Origin: an uncultured Roseburia sp.
GTDB taxonomy: Bacteria > Bacillota > Clostridia > Lachnospirales > Lachnospiraceae
Assembly (NCBI GenBank): GCA_945787015.1
Contig: CALZGM010000028.1
Location: 1-38,365, forward strand
DNA length: 38,365 nt
Direction: 5' to 3'
In this document: positions 27,284 to 35,609 of the stretch, in pieces
Position numbering within the stretch: position 1 is the first letter of the stretch
Layout of the letters: each line of letters opens with the position of its first letter
The notes under the pieces: model-generated
The model's input: the letters and a program-made list of their open reading frames with translations, nothing else
Database searches by the model: none
Told to the model about the DNA's origin: nothing
Program-made: the position numbers and the translations under genes

Positions 27284-27790
27284 ATGATTGCACTTGAATT
27301 AACAGAAATCAAGCTTTTTATGAATAAACTTCTCTGCAATGAGATATTTGACAATTTTTTGCTGCAGGAAGCCACCATACAGGGGGATATCAGCTATCAT
27401 ATAGAGGGAGCGCTCCATGCAGATTTCTATTCTGCGGAAGAATTGGAACAGGAGCAGTTAGAAGGACTTTCCTTTATCCCCTATGGAAGAGTCCGTACCA
27501 AATGCTTTGACTTAATTAAGGGGAAGCGCACTCCTTCTTTTTTTAAATTTGTCCTATTACTTTCTCCAAAAAATCTGCAAAATACCTTACAGCAGACCGG
27601 AAGCAGTCTGACCATTCAGGATGTTTCCGCAGCTTTTATCAATATCAAATTTCAAAACAATAAACTTATTTTAACTACGGGCATTTCTTATCGTATCTTT
27701 ACGACTGACAAAGGTTTAGATCATGAATGGGATCACCTAATGAAACGATTTTTAAAAAATCACTCCATTCTTTTTGAAGAACTTTCCTAA
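27284..27790 (+). CDS. Conserved hypothetical protein (DUF5721-like)
   Basis: This 168-aa soluble protein begins MIALELTEIKLFMNKLL. It resembles a Lachnospiraceae family I recall as DUF5721; the identification is moderate. Visible features are an N-terminal helix (EIKLFMNKLLCNEIFDNFLL), a central CFDLIKGKRTPSFFKF segment and a C-terminal TGISYRIFTTDKGLDHEWD stretch. There are no membrane helices, metal-binding clusters or nucleotide motifs. It is divergent from the M18 gene and followed 103 nt later by the cold-shock gene on the same strand. AAAGG lies upstream of the ATG. Function unknown. Confidence 0.85.
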   Translation: MIALELTEIKLFMNKLLCNEIFDNFLLQEATIQGDISYHIEGALHADFYSAEELEQEQLEGLSFIPYGRVRTKCFDLIKGKRTPSFFKFVLLLSPKNLQNTLQQTGSSLTIQDVSAAFINIKFQNNKLILTTGISYRIFTTDKGLDHEWDHLMKRFLKNHSILFEELS

Positions 27791-27893
27791 GCCGGTAATT
27801 TATGATAATATTACTTTACTTTTTTAAAGTGTTATGCTATTCTGACAATATGTTGTGATTACAGCATAGAAATATTTTTGGAGGTACTTTTCA

Positions 27894-28097
27894 ATGAATA
27901 AAGGTACAGTAAAGTGGTTTAACAACCAAAAAGGTTACGGATTCATTTCCGATGAACAGGGAAATGATGTATTCGTACACTTCTCAGGACTCAACATGGA
28001 AGGCTTCAAAACTTTAGAAGAAGGCGCAGCCGTTGAGTTTGATGTAACAGAAGGTGCAAAGGGTCCACAGGCCGTTAACGTAACCGTAGTAAAATAA
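27894..28097 (+). CDS. Cold-shock protein, CspA family
   Basis: This 67-aa single-domain nucleic-acid chaperone binds single-stranded RNA/DNA and relieves RNA structure. The RNP1 motif KGYGFIS and RNP2 motif VFVHFS are both intact, and [18 protein letters not shown] is a classic family start. Length is typical. GGAGG lies before the ATG. The 103-nt upstream gap holds no promoter I find convincing and could contain a regulatory 5' leader. Downstream are a hairpin and GGGAC-type inverted repeats facing the MATE gene. Confidence 0.97.
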   Translation: MNKGTVKWFNNQKGYGFISDEQGNDVFVHFSGLNMEGFKTLEEGAAVEFDVTEGAKGPQAVNVTVVK

Positions 28098-28127
28098 TAG
28101 AAAGTACGCTCTGCGAACTTTCTATTA
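28095..28127 (+). terminator. Hairpin immediately after the cold-shock gene
   Basis: TAATAGAAAGT (28095-28105) pairs perfectly with ACTTTCTATTA (28117-28127) around an 11-nt loop. The first arm includes the stop codon. The U-tract is missing, so it may protect the mRNA 3' end and termination may occur at the GGGAC repeat farther on. Confidence 0.55.
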
Positions 28128-28190
28128 TCATGAATAAGTTGTTTCACGTACCTTCTTCTTTTTATATAGAATGAGATATTGCAAACAACA

Positions 28191-28234
28191 GGGACGGTTC
28201 TTTTGTCACGACATCGTGACAAAAGAACCGTCCC
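28191..28234. repeat. Perfect 20-bp inverted repeat of the GGGACG family
   Basis: Arms 28191-28210 (GGGACGGTTCTTTTGTCACG) and 28215-28234 are perfectly complementary around the 4-nt loop ACAT. It lies in the convergent gap between the cold-shock and MATE genes and can terminate both. It differs from the copy at 14262 by a G/C swap that is present in both arms. Confidence 0.9.
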
Positions 28235-28247
28235 TATTTTTATACAT

Positions 28248-28267
28248 CGGGACAAAAGAACCGTCCC
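28248..28267 (-). repeat. Extra half-copy of the GGGACG repeat abutting the MATE stop codon
   Basis: On the minus strand, GGGACGGTTCTTTTGTCCCG repeats the neighbouring arm with one base changed, at a 33-nt period and with the flanking TA also repeated. Its first G is the last base of the MATE TAG stop. GGGAC and GTCCC can pair within it. It looks like a tandem partial duplication. Confidence 0.8.
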
Positions 28268-29598
28268 TATTTTAGTTTTCGCATCACAAACAGACAAATC
28301 GTCAGTGCCAGAATAATGGAAATAAAATCTGCCGTGCACTGTGCATAAATAACACCCTCTAATCCAAATAAGGCGTTTAAAATCAAAATAAGCGGTACAA
28401 AAATGAGTCCCTGGCGGCAAATCGTAAGCACTAGAGATGGCAGTGCTTTTCCCATTCCCTGCAGCGTATTAATACAAAGGAATAAAATACCGATGACAGG
28501 TCCTGCCAACTGTAAGGCAATGACCATCTTAATTCCCAGTTCTACTACAGCTATATCATCAATAAACGCATGTATAATCGGCTCTCTTGCTATTACCATA
28601 ATTGCAGTCAAAACCGAGCCCATGACCACAGCTGCCATTCCTGTAAATACAAATACTTTTTTCAAGCGTTTATGATTACCGGAACCATAATTATACCCAA
28701 TCAATGGCTGAATACCGGCACAAAGGCCAATCTGTAACAACACAACAAACATATTTACTTTTAAGGCTACTCCCATTGCCGCTACCGGAGTATCACCATA
28801 GCCTGCCAATGCATTATTCAATACAATGTTTGCACAACTCATCAAAATATTATTTAAAGACGCCGGAACACCAATTAACAAAACATTTGCCGCAATCTGC
28901 TCTCCCATCCGAAAATCTCTTGGATGAATGGAAAGCACCGATTTTTTTTGCAGAAAATAAAGCAAATAAAAAACACAAGCTGCCATATTACCAATTACGG
29001 TCGCAATTGCAGCACCTGCGACACCCCAGTTTAATCCCAAAATAAGAATCGGGTCTAAAATAATGTTAGTGATGGTTCCAATCATATTGCCAATCATGGA
29101 TTCCTTTGCCGCGCCTTCTGCTCTTAAAATATTACCGAAGGTATTACTAAATACAATAAACGGACCGCCAAGAGACACAATTTGTAAATAAATCCTTGCA
29201 TAATCAATCGTATTCTCACTCGCACCAATCAACGCAAGAATCGAATTCATAAACAGGAGAAACAGTGCCATAATAAGCAGTCCGACTCCAAGTGCAGCAT
29301 AAGCGCAGAAAGCCGAAATATGTTTTGCACGTTCCATTTTCTTTTCACCCAAGGCACGTGATATAGCAGAAGTTCCACCAATTCCAAAGAGATTTCCCAA
29401 TGCCATAAATATCATAAATACCGGTGTCGCCAATGAAACAGCAGCCACCTGCATTGCATCATTGGTCTGACCGATAAAAAAAGTATCTGCCATATTATAA
29501 ATAACAACTACCAACATTGTAATAATGGTTGGTATCGCCATGGTTGCAACCGCTTTCGGTACCGGCGCATGTTCAAAAAGATCTTTATTTGTATTCAT
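28267..29598 (-). CDS. MATE family efflux transporter
   Basis: This 443-aa protein has about twelve membrane helices and the two-lobe layout of the MATE family. An N-terminal PTIITMLVVVIYNMADTFFIGQ stretch is characteristic, as is the repeated pattern in the second half (IGVPASLNNILM, GAQP-like AGIQPLIGYNYGSGN). It would export cationic compounds, drugs or metabolites with Na+ or H+. The substrate is unknown. A promoter with perfect -10 lies at 29657-29684. It is divergent from the AraC regulator, which could control it. The stop codon TAG borders a palindromic repeat. Confidence 0.94.
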   Translation of the reverse strand: MNTNKDLFEHAPVPKAVATMAIPTIITMLVVVIYNMADTFFIGQTNDAMQVAAVSLATPVFMIFMALGNLFGIGGTSAISRALGEKKMERAKHISAFCAYAALGVGLLIMALFLLFMNSILALIGASENTIDYARIYLQIVSLGGPFIVFSNTFGNILRAEGAAKESMIGNMIGTITNIILDPILILGLNWGVAGAAIATVIGNMAACVFYLLYFLQKKSVLSIHPRDFRMGEQIAANVLLIGVPASLNNILMSCANIVLNNALAGYGDTPVAAMGVALKVNMFVVLLQIGLCAGIQPLIGYNYGSGNHKRLKKVFVFTGMAAVVMGSVLTAIMVIAREPIIHAFIDDIAVVELGIKMVIALQLAGPVIGILFLCINTLQGMGKALPSLVLTICRQGLIFVPLILILNALFGLEGVIYAQCTADFISIILALTICLFVMRKLK

Positions 29599-29656
29599 TC
29601 GTTTTTCCCTTTCACCCTAATAAAAGTACTGTTTTTAGCATATCGCATTTTCTTTC

Positions 29657-29684
29657 ATTATACAAGCCTTCTATATTCGGGCAA
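29657..29684 (-). promoter_or_regulatory. Promoter for the MATE gene
   Basis: On the minus strand there is -35 TTGCCC (29679-29684), a 16-nt spacer and a perfect -10 TATAAT (29657-29662), about 60 nt before the start codon. A TATAAT on the plus strand near 29709 may serve the AraC gene, but its -35 is poor. Confidence 0.6.
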
Positions 29685-29733
29685 ATTTTTATTTTTTCTT
29701 GAAATATGTATAATATTGTGCAAAAATGAACTC

Positions 29734-29739
29734 GGAGGG
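29734..29739 (+). promoter_or_regulatory. Ribosome binding site that decides the AraC start
   Basis: GGAGGG lies 7 nt before the ATG at 29747. The earlier in-frame ATG at 29726 would have this site inside its coding sequence and has no site of its own. Confidence 0.75.
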
Positions 29740-29746
29740 CCCACTT

Positions 29747-30946
29747 ATGAACGAAATGATTTTAAACTTTTTTTGTAATTGCTTAAAAGATACAAATATT
29801 CCCTATTTCTTAACAAGTGACCATTCTGTGCCTATGCATGAATTTGATTTAGGGCTTCGTAACAGTATTTTGAAAAGTAATACGGTTTCTACGGTTTCTG
29901 CTTTGGAGTCCTATGATTCAAATGCACTCTACCATTTTTCCGATTATTACAACTGCAGCTATTCCTTTTTTCAGTTGCCGGATGAACGCCTTTTTTTCAT
30001 CGGTCCATACTTACTGCATGATGTTTCTGAATCAGATATCCGCCAGCTCATGAATATCTCTCAGATTCCCGAAACGCTTTTTCCACAGTTGCGGGATTAC
30101 TACTATGAACTGCCGCTCTTTTTGGACAAAACTTTTTTTTGGAGTTTCATCCGTCAGTCTGCCTGCAGTATTCGTAAAGTTACTGAGATAAATGTGAATG
30201 TTTTTGATTTACGCACTTTAGAAAGCCGGGAAGATTACTTAAAGAAACATACCTTCAACGTTCCGGATGATCCAATCTTAAGTATGAATCTTTTGGAAAA
30301 ACGCTATCAGACTGAAGATGCTATTTTAGATGCTGTTGCCCATGGAAACACAAAAAAAGCACTGGCTTTCATGGAGCAAATGGGATCTTCCCGTTTCTCA
30401 CCACGCAGCGAAGATGCACTCCGGAATGCAAAAAACCTCATGCTTTCTTTTAATACTCTCCTGCGACGAAGAGCGTACGAAGCCGGTGTACATCCGCTTT
30501 ACATCGATGTCATTTCGGCAAACTATGCCAGACTGGTTGAAACTGCAGGCAGCAAGCAAGAGGTTGATGACATTACACCATTCATGCTTCGCAGCTATTG
30601 CGAACTGGTCGAAAAACGAAGTACGGCTCTTTACTCCGAACCCATTCGGCAGATTTTGGTTACCATCGATGCTTCTATCGCTTCCGATTTAAGCCTGAAG
30701 CGTTTTGCAAATGAATTGTTTTTAAATACCAGCTATCTTTCCTCCTTATTCAAAAAGGAGACCGGTATGACCTTAACCGATTATGTGAACAAACATCGGA
30801 TAGCTTACGCCAAACGCCTGCTAAAAAGTACCACACTTTCCATTCAGGGTGTGGCCACCTCCGTGGGCATTCCTGACATTCACTACTTCACCAGACTTTT
30901 CCGCAGAGAAACAGGCTTGTCCCCAAGGGATTTTCGAAAATTATAG
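29747..30946 (+). CDS. AraC family transcriptional regulator
   Basis: This 399-aa protein (from the chosen start) has a C-terminal AraC double helix-turn-helix over about the last 100 residues. Its first HTH is in LSLKRFANELFLNTSYLSSL, and the signature end is GIPDIHYFTRLFRRETGLSP. The N-terminal 290 residues form no sensor domain I can name; they include a YSFFQLPDERLFFIGPYLL stretch seen in other clostridial AraC-type regulators. There is no membrane helix. It is divergent from the MATE gene (148 nt between them), the simplest candidate target. It converges on the transketolase genes, which it could also influence, but nothing in the sequence shows this. Confidence 0.92.
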   Translation: MNEMILNFFCNCLKDTNIPYFLTSDHSVPMHEFDLGLRNSILKSNTVSTVSALESYDSNALYHFSDYYNCSYSFFQLPDERLFFIGPYLLHDVSESDIRQLMNISQIPETLFPQLRDYYYELPLFLDKTFFWSFIRQSACSIRKVTEINVNVFDLRTLESREDYLKKHTFNVPDDPILSMNLLEKRYQTEDAILDAVAHGNTKKALAFMEQMGSSRFSPRSEDALRNAKNLMLSFNTLLRRRAYEAGVHPLYIDVISANYARLVETAGSKQEVDDITPFMLRSYCELVEKRSTALYSEPIRQILVTIDASIASDLSLKRFANELFLNTSYLSSLFKKETGMTLTDYVNKHRIAYAKRLLKSTTLSIQGVATSVGIPDIHYFTRLFRRETGLSPRDFRKL

Positions 30947-30962
30947 TCATTATATAAAGAAA

Positions 30963-30986
30963 GCGGGGACAAATTATTGTCCCCGC
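30963..30986 (-). terminator. Terminator hairpin with the transketolase stop codon in its loop
   Basis: GCGGGGACAA (30963-30972) pairs perfectly with TTGTCCCCGC (30977-30986) around a 4-nt loop that contains the stop codon of the gene on the minus strand. On that strand the stem is followed by TTTCTTT. It also lies 17 nt after the AraC stop and may terminate that transcript. The last transketolase codons therefore double as terminator stem. Confidence 0.85.
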
Positions 30987-31927
30987 ATCTCTCTTTCAAT
31001 TCGGTTTGCGATTCCTTCTGCGTCAAGCTCATATTTATGTAACAATTCTTTCGCCGGTCCTGATTCACCAAATACATCATTCATTCCTATGCGTGTAATT
31101 CGTGTTGGCAATTTATCTCCTAACACCTCTGAAACAGCGGCTCCTAAGCCTCCGATGACAGAATGCTCTTCTACTGTAAAGATACGTCCTGTCTTTTTTG
31201 CTGCCTCAATTACAAGAGCCTCGTCTAACGGTTTAATGGTGTGAATATTAATAACCTGTGCATCGATTCCCTTTTCCATCAGCAATTCGGCTGCCGCTAA
31301 CGACTCGGAAACACAAAGACCGGTAGCAATGATTGTACACATACTTCCGTCTCGCAACTGCTCTCCCTTGCCAATCCGGAACTGATACGTTTCTTCATCA
31401 TGAATGACCGGAACGGCCAATCTTCCAAAACGTAAATACACCGGTCCCTCATGTAAATAAGCTGCTTTTACTGCTGCCCGCGCTTCCACATCGTCACATG
31501 GGTTTATGACCACCATGCCCGGAATGGTTCGCATCAGTGCAATATCTTCATTACACTGATGGCTTGCACCATCCTCTCCTACGGAGATTCCTGCGTGGGT
31601 TGCGCCAATTTTTACATTAAGTTTTGGATACCCAATTGCATTGCGAACCTGTTCAAAAGCACGGCCTGCCGCAAACATGGCAAACGTGCTGATAAACGGT
31701 ACAAACCCACAGGTCGATAAGCCTGCTGCAATTCCGGTCATATTCGCTTCTGCAATTCCACAGTCAATGTGACGATTTGGAAATACTTTTTTAAATGTGC
31801 CTGTTTTGGTAGCTGCCGCTAAATCTGCATCTAATACCAGGAGGTTTTCATATTCCTTTCCAAGCTCTGCCAAGGCATTGCCATAACTTTCTCTTGTTGC
31901 AATTTTATCACCTTTTACTACTGACAC
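30974..31927 (-). CDS. Transketolase, C-terminal subunit
   Basis: This 317-aa protein covers the pyrimidine-binding and C-terminal domains of transketolase. The pyrimidine-binding region carries GIAEANMTGIAAGLSTCG with the conserved Glu that activates thiamine diphosphate. It functions only with the N-terminal subunit encoded just upstream; together they match the length of a one-chain transketolase. The pair moves two-carbon units between sugar phosphates in the pentose phosphate pathway. The start is GTG with GAGG 4 nt before it, overlapping the upstream gene by 10 nt (translational coupling). It is the last gene of the xylB operon and ends within a terminator hairpin. Confidence 0.94.
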   Translation of the reverse strand: MSVVKGDKIATRESYGNALAELGKEYENLLVLDADLAAATKTGTFKKVFPNRHIDCGIAEANMTGIAAGLSTCGFVPFISTFAMFAAGRAFEQVRNAIGYPKLNVKIGATHAGISVGEDGASHQCNEDIALMRTIPGMVVINPCDDVEARAAVKAAYLHEGPVYLRFGRLAVPVIHDEETYQFRIGKGEQLRDGSMCTIIATGLCVSESLAAAELLMEKGIDAQVINIHTIKPLDEALVIEAAKKTGRIFTVEEHSVIGGLGAAVSEVLGDKLPTRITRIGMNDVFGESGPAKELLHKYELDAEGIANRIEREMRGQ

Positions 31928-32751
31928 AATGCCTCACCTACCCTTCTCAAATCCTCCATTGCAAGCGCATATTCCTCATCATTTGGAGCTTTACCATGCC
32001 AGCCGACGCTATTTTCCATAAAAGAAACGCCCTTTCCCTTAACGGTTTTTGCAATAATGGCTGTTGGCATACCTTTTGTATTTCTAGCCTCTTTAAAAGC
32101 ACGGTCTAAATCCTCAAAATCATTTCCGTCTACATTTATCACGTGGAAATTAAATGCCTCAAACTTCTTATCAATTGGATATGGAGAGCATACTTCCGTA
32201 ATACTACCATCAATCTGCAGATTATTGTTATCAACAATTACTACCAAATTGTCCAGTTTACGATGTCCTGCAAACATAGCTGCTTCCCAAATCTGGCCTT
32301 CCTCAATTTCACCATCTCCACAGAGCGCATAAACACGGTAATCTTTATTGGTAAGCTTTGCTCCAAGTGCCATTCCTACAGCACATGACAGTCCCTGACC
32401 TAAGGAGCCCGATGACATATCTACACCCGGAATATGCTTCATATCCGGATGTCCCTGTAAGTAAGAACCTAATTTACGCAATGTCAATAAATCTTCCACC
32501 GGAAAATAGCCCCGGTTTGCTAAAGCAGAATATAATCCCGGTGCGGTGTGTCCTTTTGAAAGCACGAAGCGGTCCCGATTTGGATTTTTTGGTTCCTTTG
32601 GATCGATATTCATCTCCTCAAAATACAGATATGTAAAAATATCTGCAGCAGAAAGAGAGCCGCCCGGATGTCCTGCCTTTGCACTGTGCACTGCCTCAAT
32701 AATCCCCTTACGGACTTCAAGCGCTGCTTTTTGTAATTTTAACTTATCCAT
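31918..32751 (-). CDS. Transketolase, N-terminal (TPP-binding) subunit
   Basis: This 277-aa protein is the diphosphate-binding half of a split transketolase. The TPP motif GDGEIEEGQIWEAAMFAGHR, followed by DNNNLQ, binds Mg2+ and thiamine diphosphate, and HPDMKHIPG-type and GGSLS loops are present early on. With the C-terminal subunit it makes the full enzyme that links xylulose 5-phosphate with ribose 5-phosphate and erythrose 4-phosphate. The start has GGGGAAAAG upstream. It lies 25 nt after the transaldolase gene and overlaps the C-subunit gene by 10 nt. Split transketolases are common in Clostridia. Its place in this operon points to use of xylulose 5-phosphate from the kinase. Confidence 0.95.
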   Translation of the reverse strand: MDKLKLQKAALEVRKGIIEAVHSAKAGHPGGSLSAADIFTYLYFEEMNIDPKEPKNPNRDRFVLSKGHTAPGLYSALANRGYFPVEDLLTLRKLGSYLQGHPDMKHIPGVDMSSGSLGQGLSCAVGMALGAKLTNKDYRVYALCGDGEIEEGQIWEAAMFAGHRKLDNLVVIVDNNNLQIDGSITEVCSPYPIDKKFEAFNFHVINVDGNDFEDLDRAFKEARNTKGMPTAIIAKTVKGKGVSFMENSVGWHGKAPNDEEYALAMEDLRRVGEALCQ

Positions 32752-32776
32752 CTTTTCCCCTTACCTTTATGTTTAA

Positions 32777-33430
32777 TTACTCGCCAAATACTGCGATATA
32801 ATCCTTCTTAAATTTCTCAATACCGGCATCTGTTAACGGATGCTTTGTCATCTGCTCAATTACCTTATATGGAACCGTTGCGATATGTGCTCCCGCTAAC
32901 GCACAATCCGTTACATGAATGGTATTGCGGACAGATGCTGCAATAATCTGTGTCTCATATCCATAGATATCAAAAATTTCTGCAATCGTACGAATTAAGT
33001 CAATTCCCGGTTGGTTAATATCATCTAATCTTCCTAGGAACGGCGAAACATAAGTTGCGCCTGCTTCTGCTGCAAGCAAAGCCTGATTTGCAGAAAATAC
33101 CAATGTCACGTTCGTCTTAATTCCTTCTTTTGCTAACACCTTTACGGCTTTTAAGCCTTCCATGGTCATCGGAATCTTAACCACCATATTCGGATGAATG
33201 GCTGCAATCTCACGTCCTTCGCGAATCATATCTTCTGCGAGTTCTGTCGTAGCTTTTACCTCTCCGCTGATTGGTCCGTCTACGATTGAAGTAATCTCTT
33301 TGATTACCTCATTAAAATCTCTGCCCTCTTTTGCAATTAAAGATGGGTTTGTGGTTACTCCGCAAATGACTCCCATGTCATTTGCCTTTCTAATTTCTTC
33401 TACGTTTGCTGTATCAATAAAAAATCTCAT
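32777..33430 (-). CDS. tal: Transaldolase (TalC/FSA-like small type)
   Basis: This 217-aa TIM-barrel enzyme transfers a dihydroxyacetone unit between sugar phosphates. The Schiff-base lysine is K85 in VVKIPMT. The family includes fructose-6-phosphate aldolases (FSA) and true transaldolases. In E. coli FSA the key acid-base residue is Gln59 with Tyr131 beside it, while transaldolases have Glu and Phe. Here the matching residues are E57 (GEVKATT) and F131 (YVSPFLGR), which favours transaldolase activity. Length is normal for the short type. It lies 27 nt after the isomerase gene and 25 nt before the transketolase genes, completing a non-oxidative pentose phosphate set. Confidence 0.93.
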   Translation of the reverse strand: MRFFIDTANVEEIRKANDMGVICGVTTNPSLIAKEGRDFNEVIKEITSIVDGPISGEVKATTELAEDMIREGREIAAIHPNMVVKIPMTMEGLKAVKVLAKEGIKTNVTLVFSANQALLAAEAGATYVSPFLGRLDDINQPGIDLIRTIAEIFDIYGYETQIIAASVRNTIHVTDCALAGAHIATVPYKVIEQMTKHPLTDAGIEKFKKDYIAVFGE

Positions 33431-33457
33431 TACTCCATCTACTCCCTTCCTGTTATT

Positions 33458-34942
33458 CTATTTAAACGGATTCTCTGTTGGATATGGTAATGCTGCCGGC
33501 TGATTATAATTAATGTCCTCCATCGGCACTCCAATATACTTAAATACTTCAAATAATGCTTTTCCGTAGTGGCCAAAAGCAACCGCGCCATGATGCGGAT
33601 AATTTTTCTGAATTAATACATGACGGTAAAATCTTCCCATTTCCGGAATTGCAAACACACCAATGGAACCAAAAGAACGTGTTGCAACCGGAAGAACTTC
33701 ACCCTGTGCTACATATGCTCTCAATTTTGCATCTGCGGTAGACTGTAAACGGAAGAAGGTAATCTCACCCGGCATAATGTCACCCTCTAAGGTTCCGTTT
33801 GTCACTTCTTCCGGAAGACTTCTTGCCATAATCATCTGGTTGCGCATCTCACAGAATGCAAGCTTCCTTGAGCAGGTATTTCCACAATGGAAGCCCATAA
33901 ATGTATCTGTGTGCTTATAATCAAATGTGCCTTCTATTGACTCCTTATACATATCTTTCGGAACAGAGTTATTGATGTCTAATAAGGTTACTACATCTTC
34001 GCTGACGCAGGTTCCGATAAATTCACTTAGTGCACCATAAATATCTACTTCACAGGACACCGGAATTCCTTTTCCTGCCAGACGACTGTTTACGTAGCAT
34101 GGCACAAAACCAAACTGTGTCTGGAAAGCCGGCCAGCATTTTCCTGCGATAGCTACATATTTCCGATAACCTCTGTGTGCCTCCACCCAGTCCAATAACG
34201 TTAATTCATACTGTGCCAGTTTTTCTAAAATCTCCGGTTTTTTATTACCCTCTCCCAGTTCTGCTGCCATATCAGCCACAACAGAAGGAATTCTTTCGTC
34301 GCCTGCATGTTTATTGAAAGCTTCAAATAAATCCAGTTCAGAGTTTTCTTCAATCTCTACTCCCAGGTTATAGAGCTGTTTAATTGGGGCGTTGCAAGCC
34401 AGGAAATTAAGTGGTCTTGGGCCAAAGCTGATAATCTTTAATTCAGACAAACCGATTACGGCTCTTGCAATTGGTAAAAACTCGTGAATCATGTCTGCAC
34501 AATCATCTGCGTCACCGACCGGATATTCCGGAATGTATGCATGAATGTTACGTAATTTTAAGTTATAGCTCGCATTTAACATACCGCAGTATGCATCTCC
34601 ACGGCCCTGCACCAAATCATTCTGTGATTCTTCTGCAGCTGCCACAAACATTTTTGGTCCTTCAAAATGCTTTGCCAGCAAAGTTTCTGAAATTTCCGGT
34701 CCAAAGTTTCCAAGATAAACACAAAGTGCATTACAGCCTGCAGCCTTGATATCCTCTAAAGCCTGCACCATATGTATTTCACTTTCTACGATACAGACAG
34801 GACATTCATAAATGTCTGCCTCACCATATTTTGCAGTATATGCATCCACTAATGCTTTTCTGCGGTTTACCGATAATGACTCCGGGAAACAATCCCTGCT
34901 AACTGCTACAATACCTACTTTAACTTTTGGAATATTATTCAT
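33458..34942 (-). CDS. L-fucose/L-arabinose-isomerase-like protein, likely pentose isomerase
   Basis: This 494-aa protein belongs to the L-fucose isomerase-like fold. Likely Mn2+ ligands, by position relative to FucI, are E298 (SCEVDIYG), D322 (TLLDINN) and H450 or H451 (YPHHGAVAFGH). An early ECPVCIVES segment and VATRSFGSIG late in the chain fit the family. It is shorter than E. coli FucI (about 590 aa). It sits in one operon with a xylulokinase and pentose-phosphate enzymes, so its product should be D-xylulose or a similar ketose. Candidate substrates are D-xylose, D-lyxose or D-arabinose; the sequence does not decide. AAGG lies before the ATG. Confidence 0.85.
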   Translation of the reverse strand: MNNIPKVKVGIVAVSRDCFPESLSVNRRKALVDAYTAKYGEADIYECPVCIVESEIHMVQALEDIKAAGCNALCVYLGNFGPEISETLLAKHFEGPKMFVAAAEESQNDLVQGRGDAYCGMLNASYNLKLRNIHAYIPEYPVGDADDCADMIHEFLPIARAVIGLSELKIISFGPRPLNFLACNAPIKQLYNLGVEIEENSELDLFEAFNKHAGDERIPSVVADMAAELGEGNKKPEILEKLAQYELTLLDWVEAHRGYRKYVAIAGKCWPAFQTQFGFVPCYVNSRLAGKGIPVSCEVDIYGALSEFIGTCVSEDVVTLLDINNSVPKDMYKESIEGTFDYKHTDTFMGFHCGNTCSRKLAFCEMRNQMIMARSLPEEVTNGTLEGDIMPGEITFFRLQSTADAKLRAYVAQGEVLPVATRSFGSIGVFAIPEMGRFYRHVLIQKNYPHHGAVAFGHYGKALFEVFKYIGVPMEDINYNQPAALPYPTENPFK

Positions 34943-34961
34943 TTTATATACCTTCTCTTTC

Positions 34962-35594
34962 TTATTCTTTTACATTTAAATTTTTACCTAACAGTCCAAT
35001 ATGCGCACCTTCCGGTAATCCACCTTCCGGATGACCAATCAGCCATTTGTTTTTTGCAGTCAGCATTGCATCTTCATTCGAACCTAATGCCTTGCTATGC
35101 TCTGTTTCAAGCTCTGTATTTGTACCTTTCGGTAATACAATGGAAACCAGAAATCCCTCATCTGATGCCTGGCATGGTGCATAATGTAAGGTTGTTGCGT
35201 ATATCTCTACTGCCATTCCGGCCGGAAGTAAAAATGCTTCTACCTTTGCAGTATCATACGTAAATTCGTCTGTGATATCCGCCTCTAACCCTAACAGTAA
35301 AATTGCATCCGTTGCTGCTACATTGATTTCTGAACTTCTGTGATACTCTAATGCGTTCAACATCACATTATGTCCATTGCAGTATCCTATCTGAATCGGC
35401 AGTTCTCCATAAAAGACATTCTGAATCTCTTTGGCTACTTCCAACTTTTCCAAACTGTCCACCGATGCCTCATAAACTACACCTTCCGGTATTGGAGTGC
35501 GTTTCATTTCTTCCACAAGTGTGGAGAAATCAACATTATTAATAACCTTTCCGTATTTACGAAATCTTTCCTCTGTAACGCTATAAATCGTCAT
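34962..35594 (-). CDS. DUF4867-like protein of a pentose operon
   Basis: This protein (210 aa from the second ATG) resembles DUF4867, a family I recall from firmicute sugar operons; its activity is not known to me. It is soluble and mainly beta. A hydrophobic core stretch has LLLGLEADITDE, and FLLPAGMAVEIYATTLHYAP looks like a cupin-type strand with a His that could bind metal. Two adjacent ATGs are possible starts; the second (35592-35594) is better spaced from GGGGGAG. It lies between xylB and the isomerase-like gene with gaps under 20 nt. A role in sugar mutarotation, epimerisation or isomerisation is a reasonable guess from context only. Confidence 0.82.
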   Translation of the reverse strand: MTIYSVTEERFRKYGKVINNVDFSTLVEEMKRTPIPEGVVYEASVDSLEKLEVAKEIQNVFYGELPIQIGYCNGHNVMLNALEYHRSSEINVAATDAILLLGLEADITDEFTYDTAKVEAFLLPAGMAVEIYATTLHYAPCQASDEGFLVSIVLPKGTNTELETEHSKALGSNEDAMLTAKNKWLIGHPEGGLPEGAHIGLLGKNLNVKE

Positions 35595-35609
35595 CATCTC
35601 TCCCCCTTT

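Noticed and set aside
27935-28420. Minus-strand open frame of 161 codons across the cold-shock gene
   Set aside because: It runs through the cold-shock gene in reverse, two palindromes and the end of the MATE gene. It is a shadow frame.
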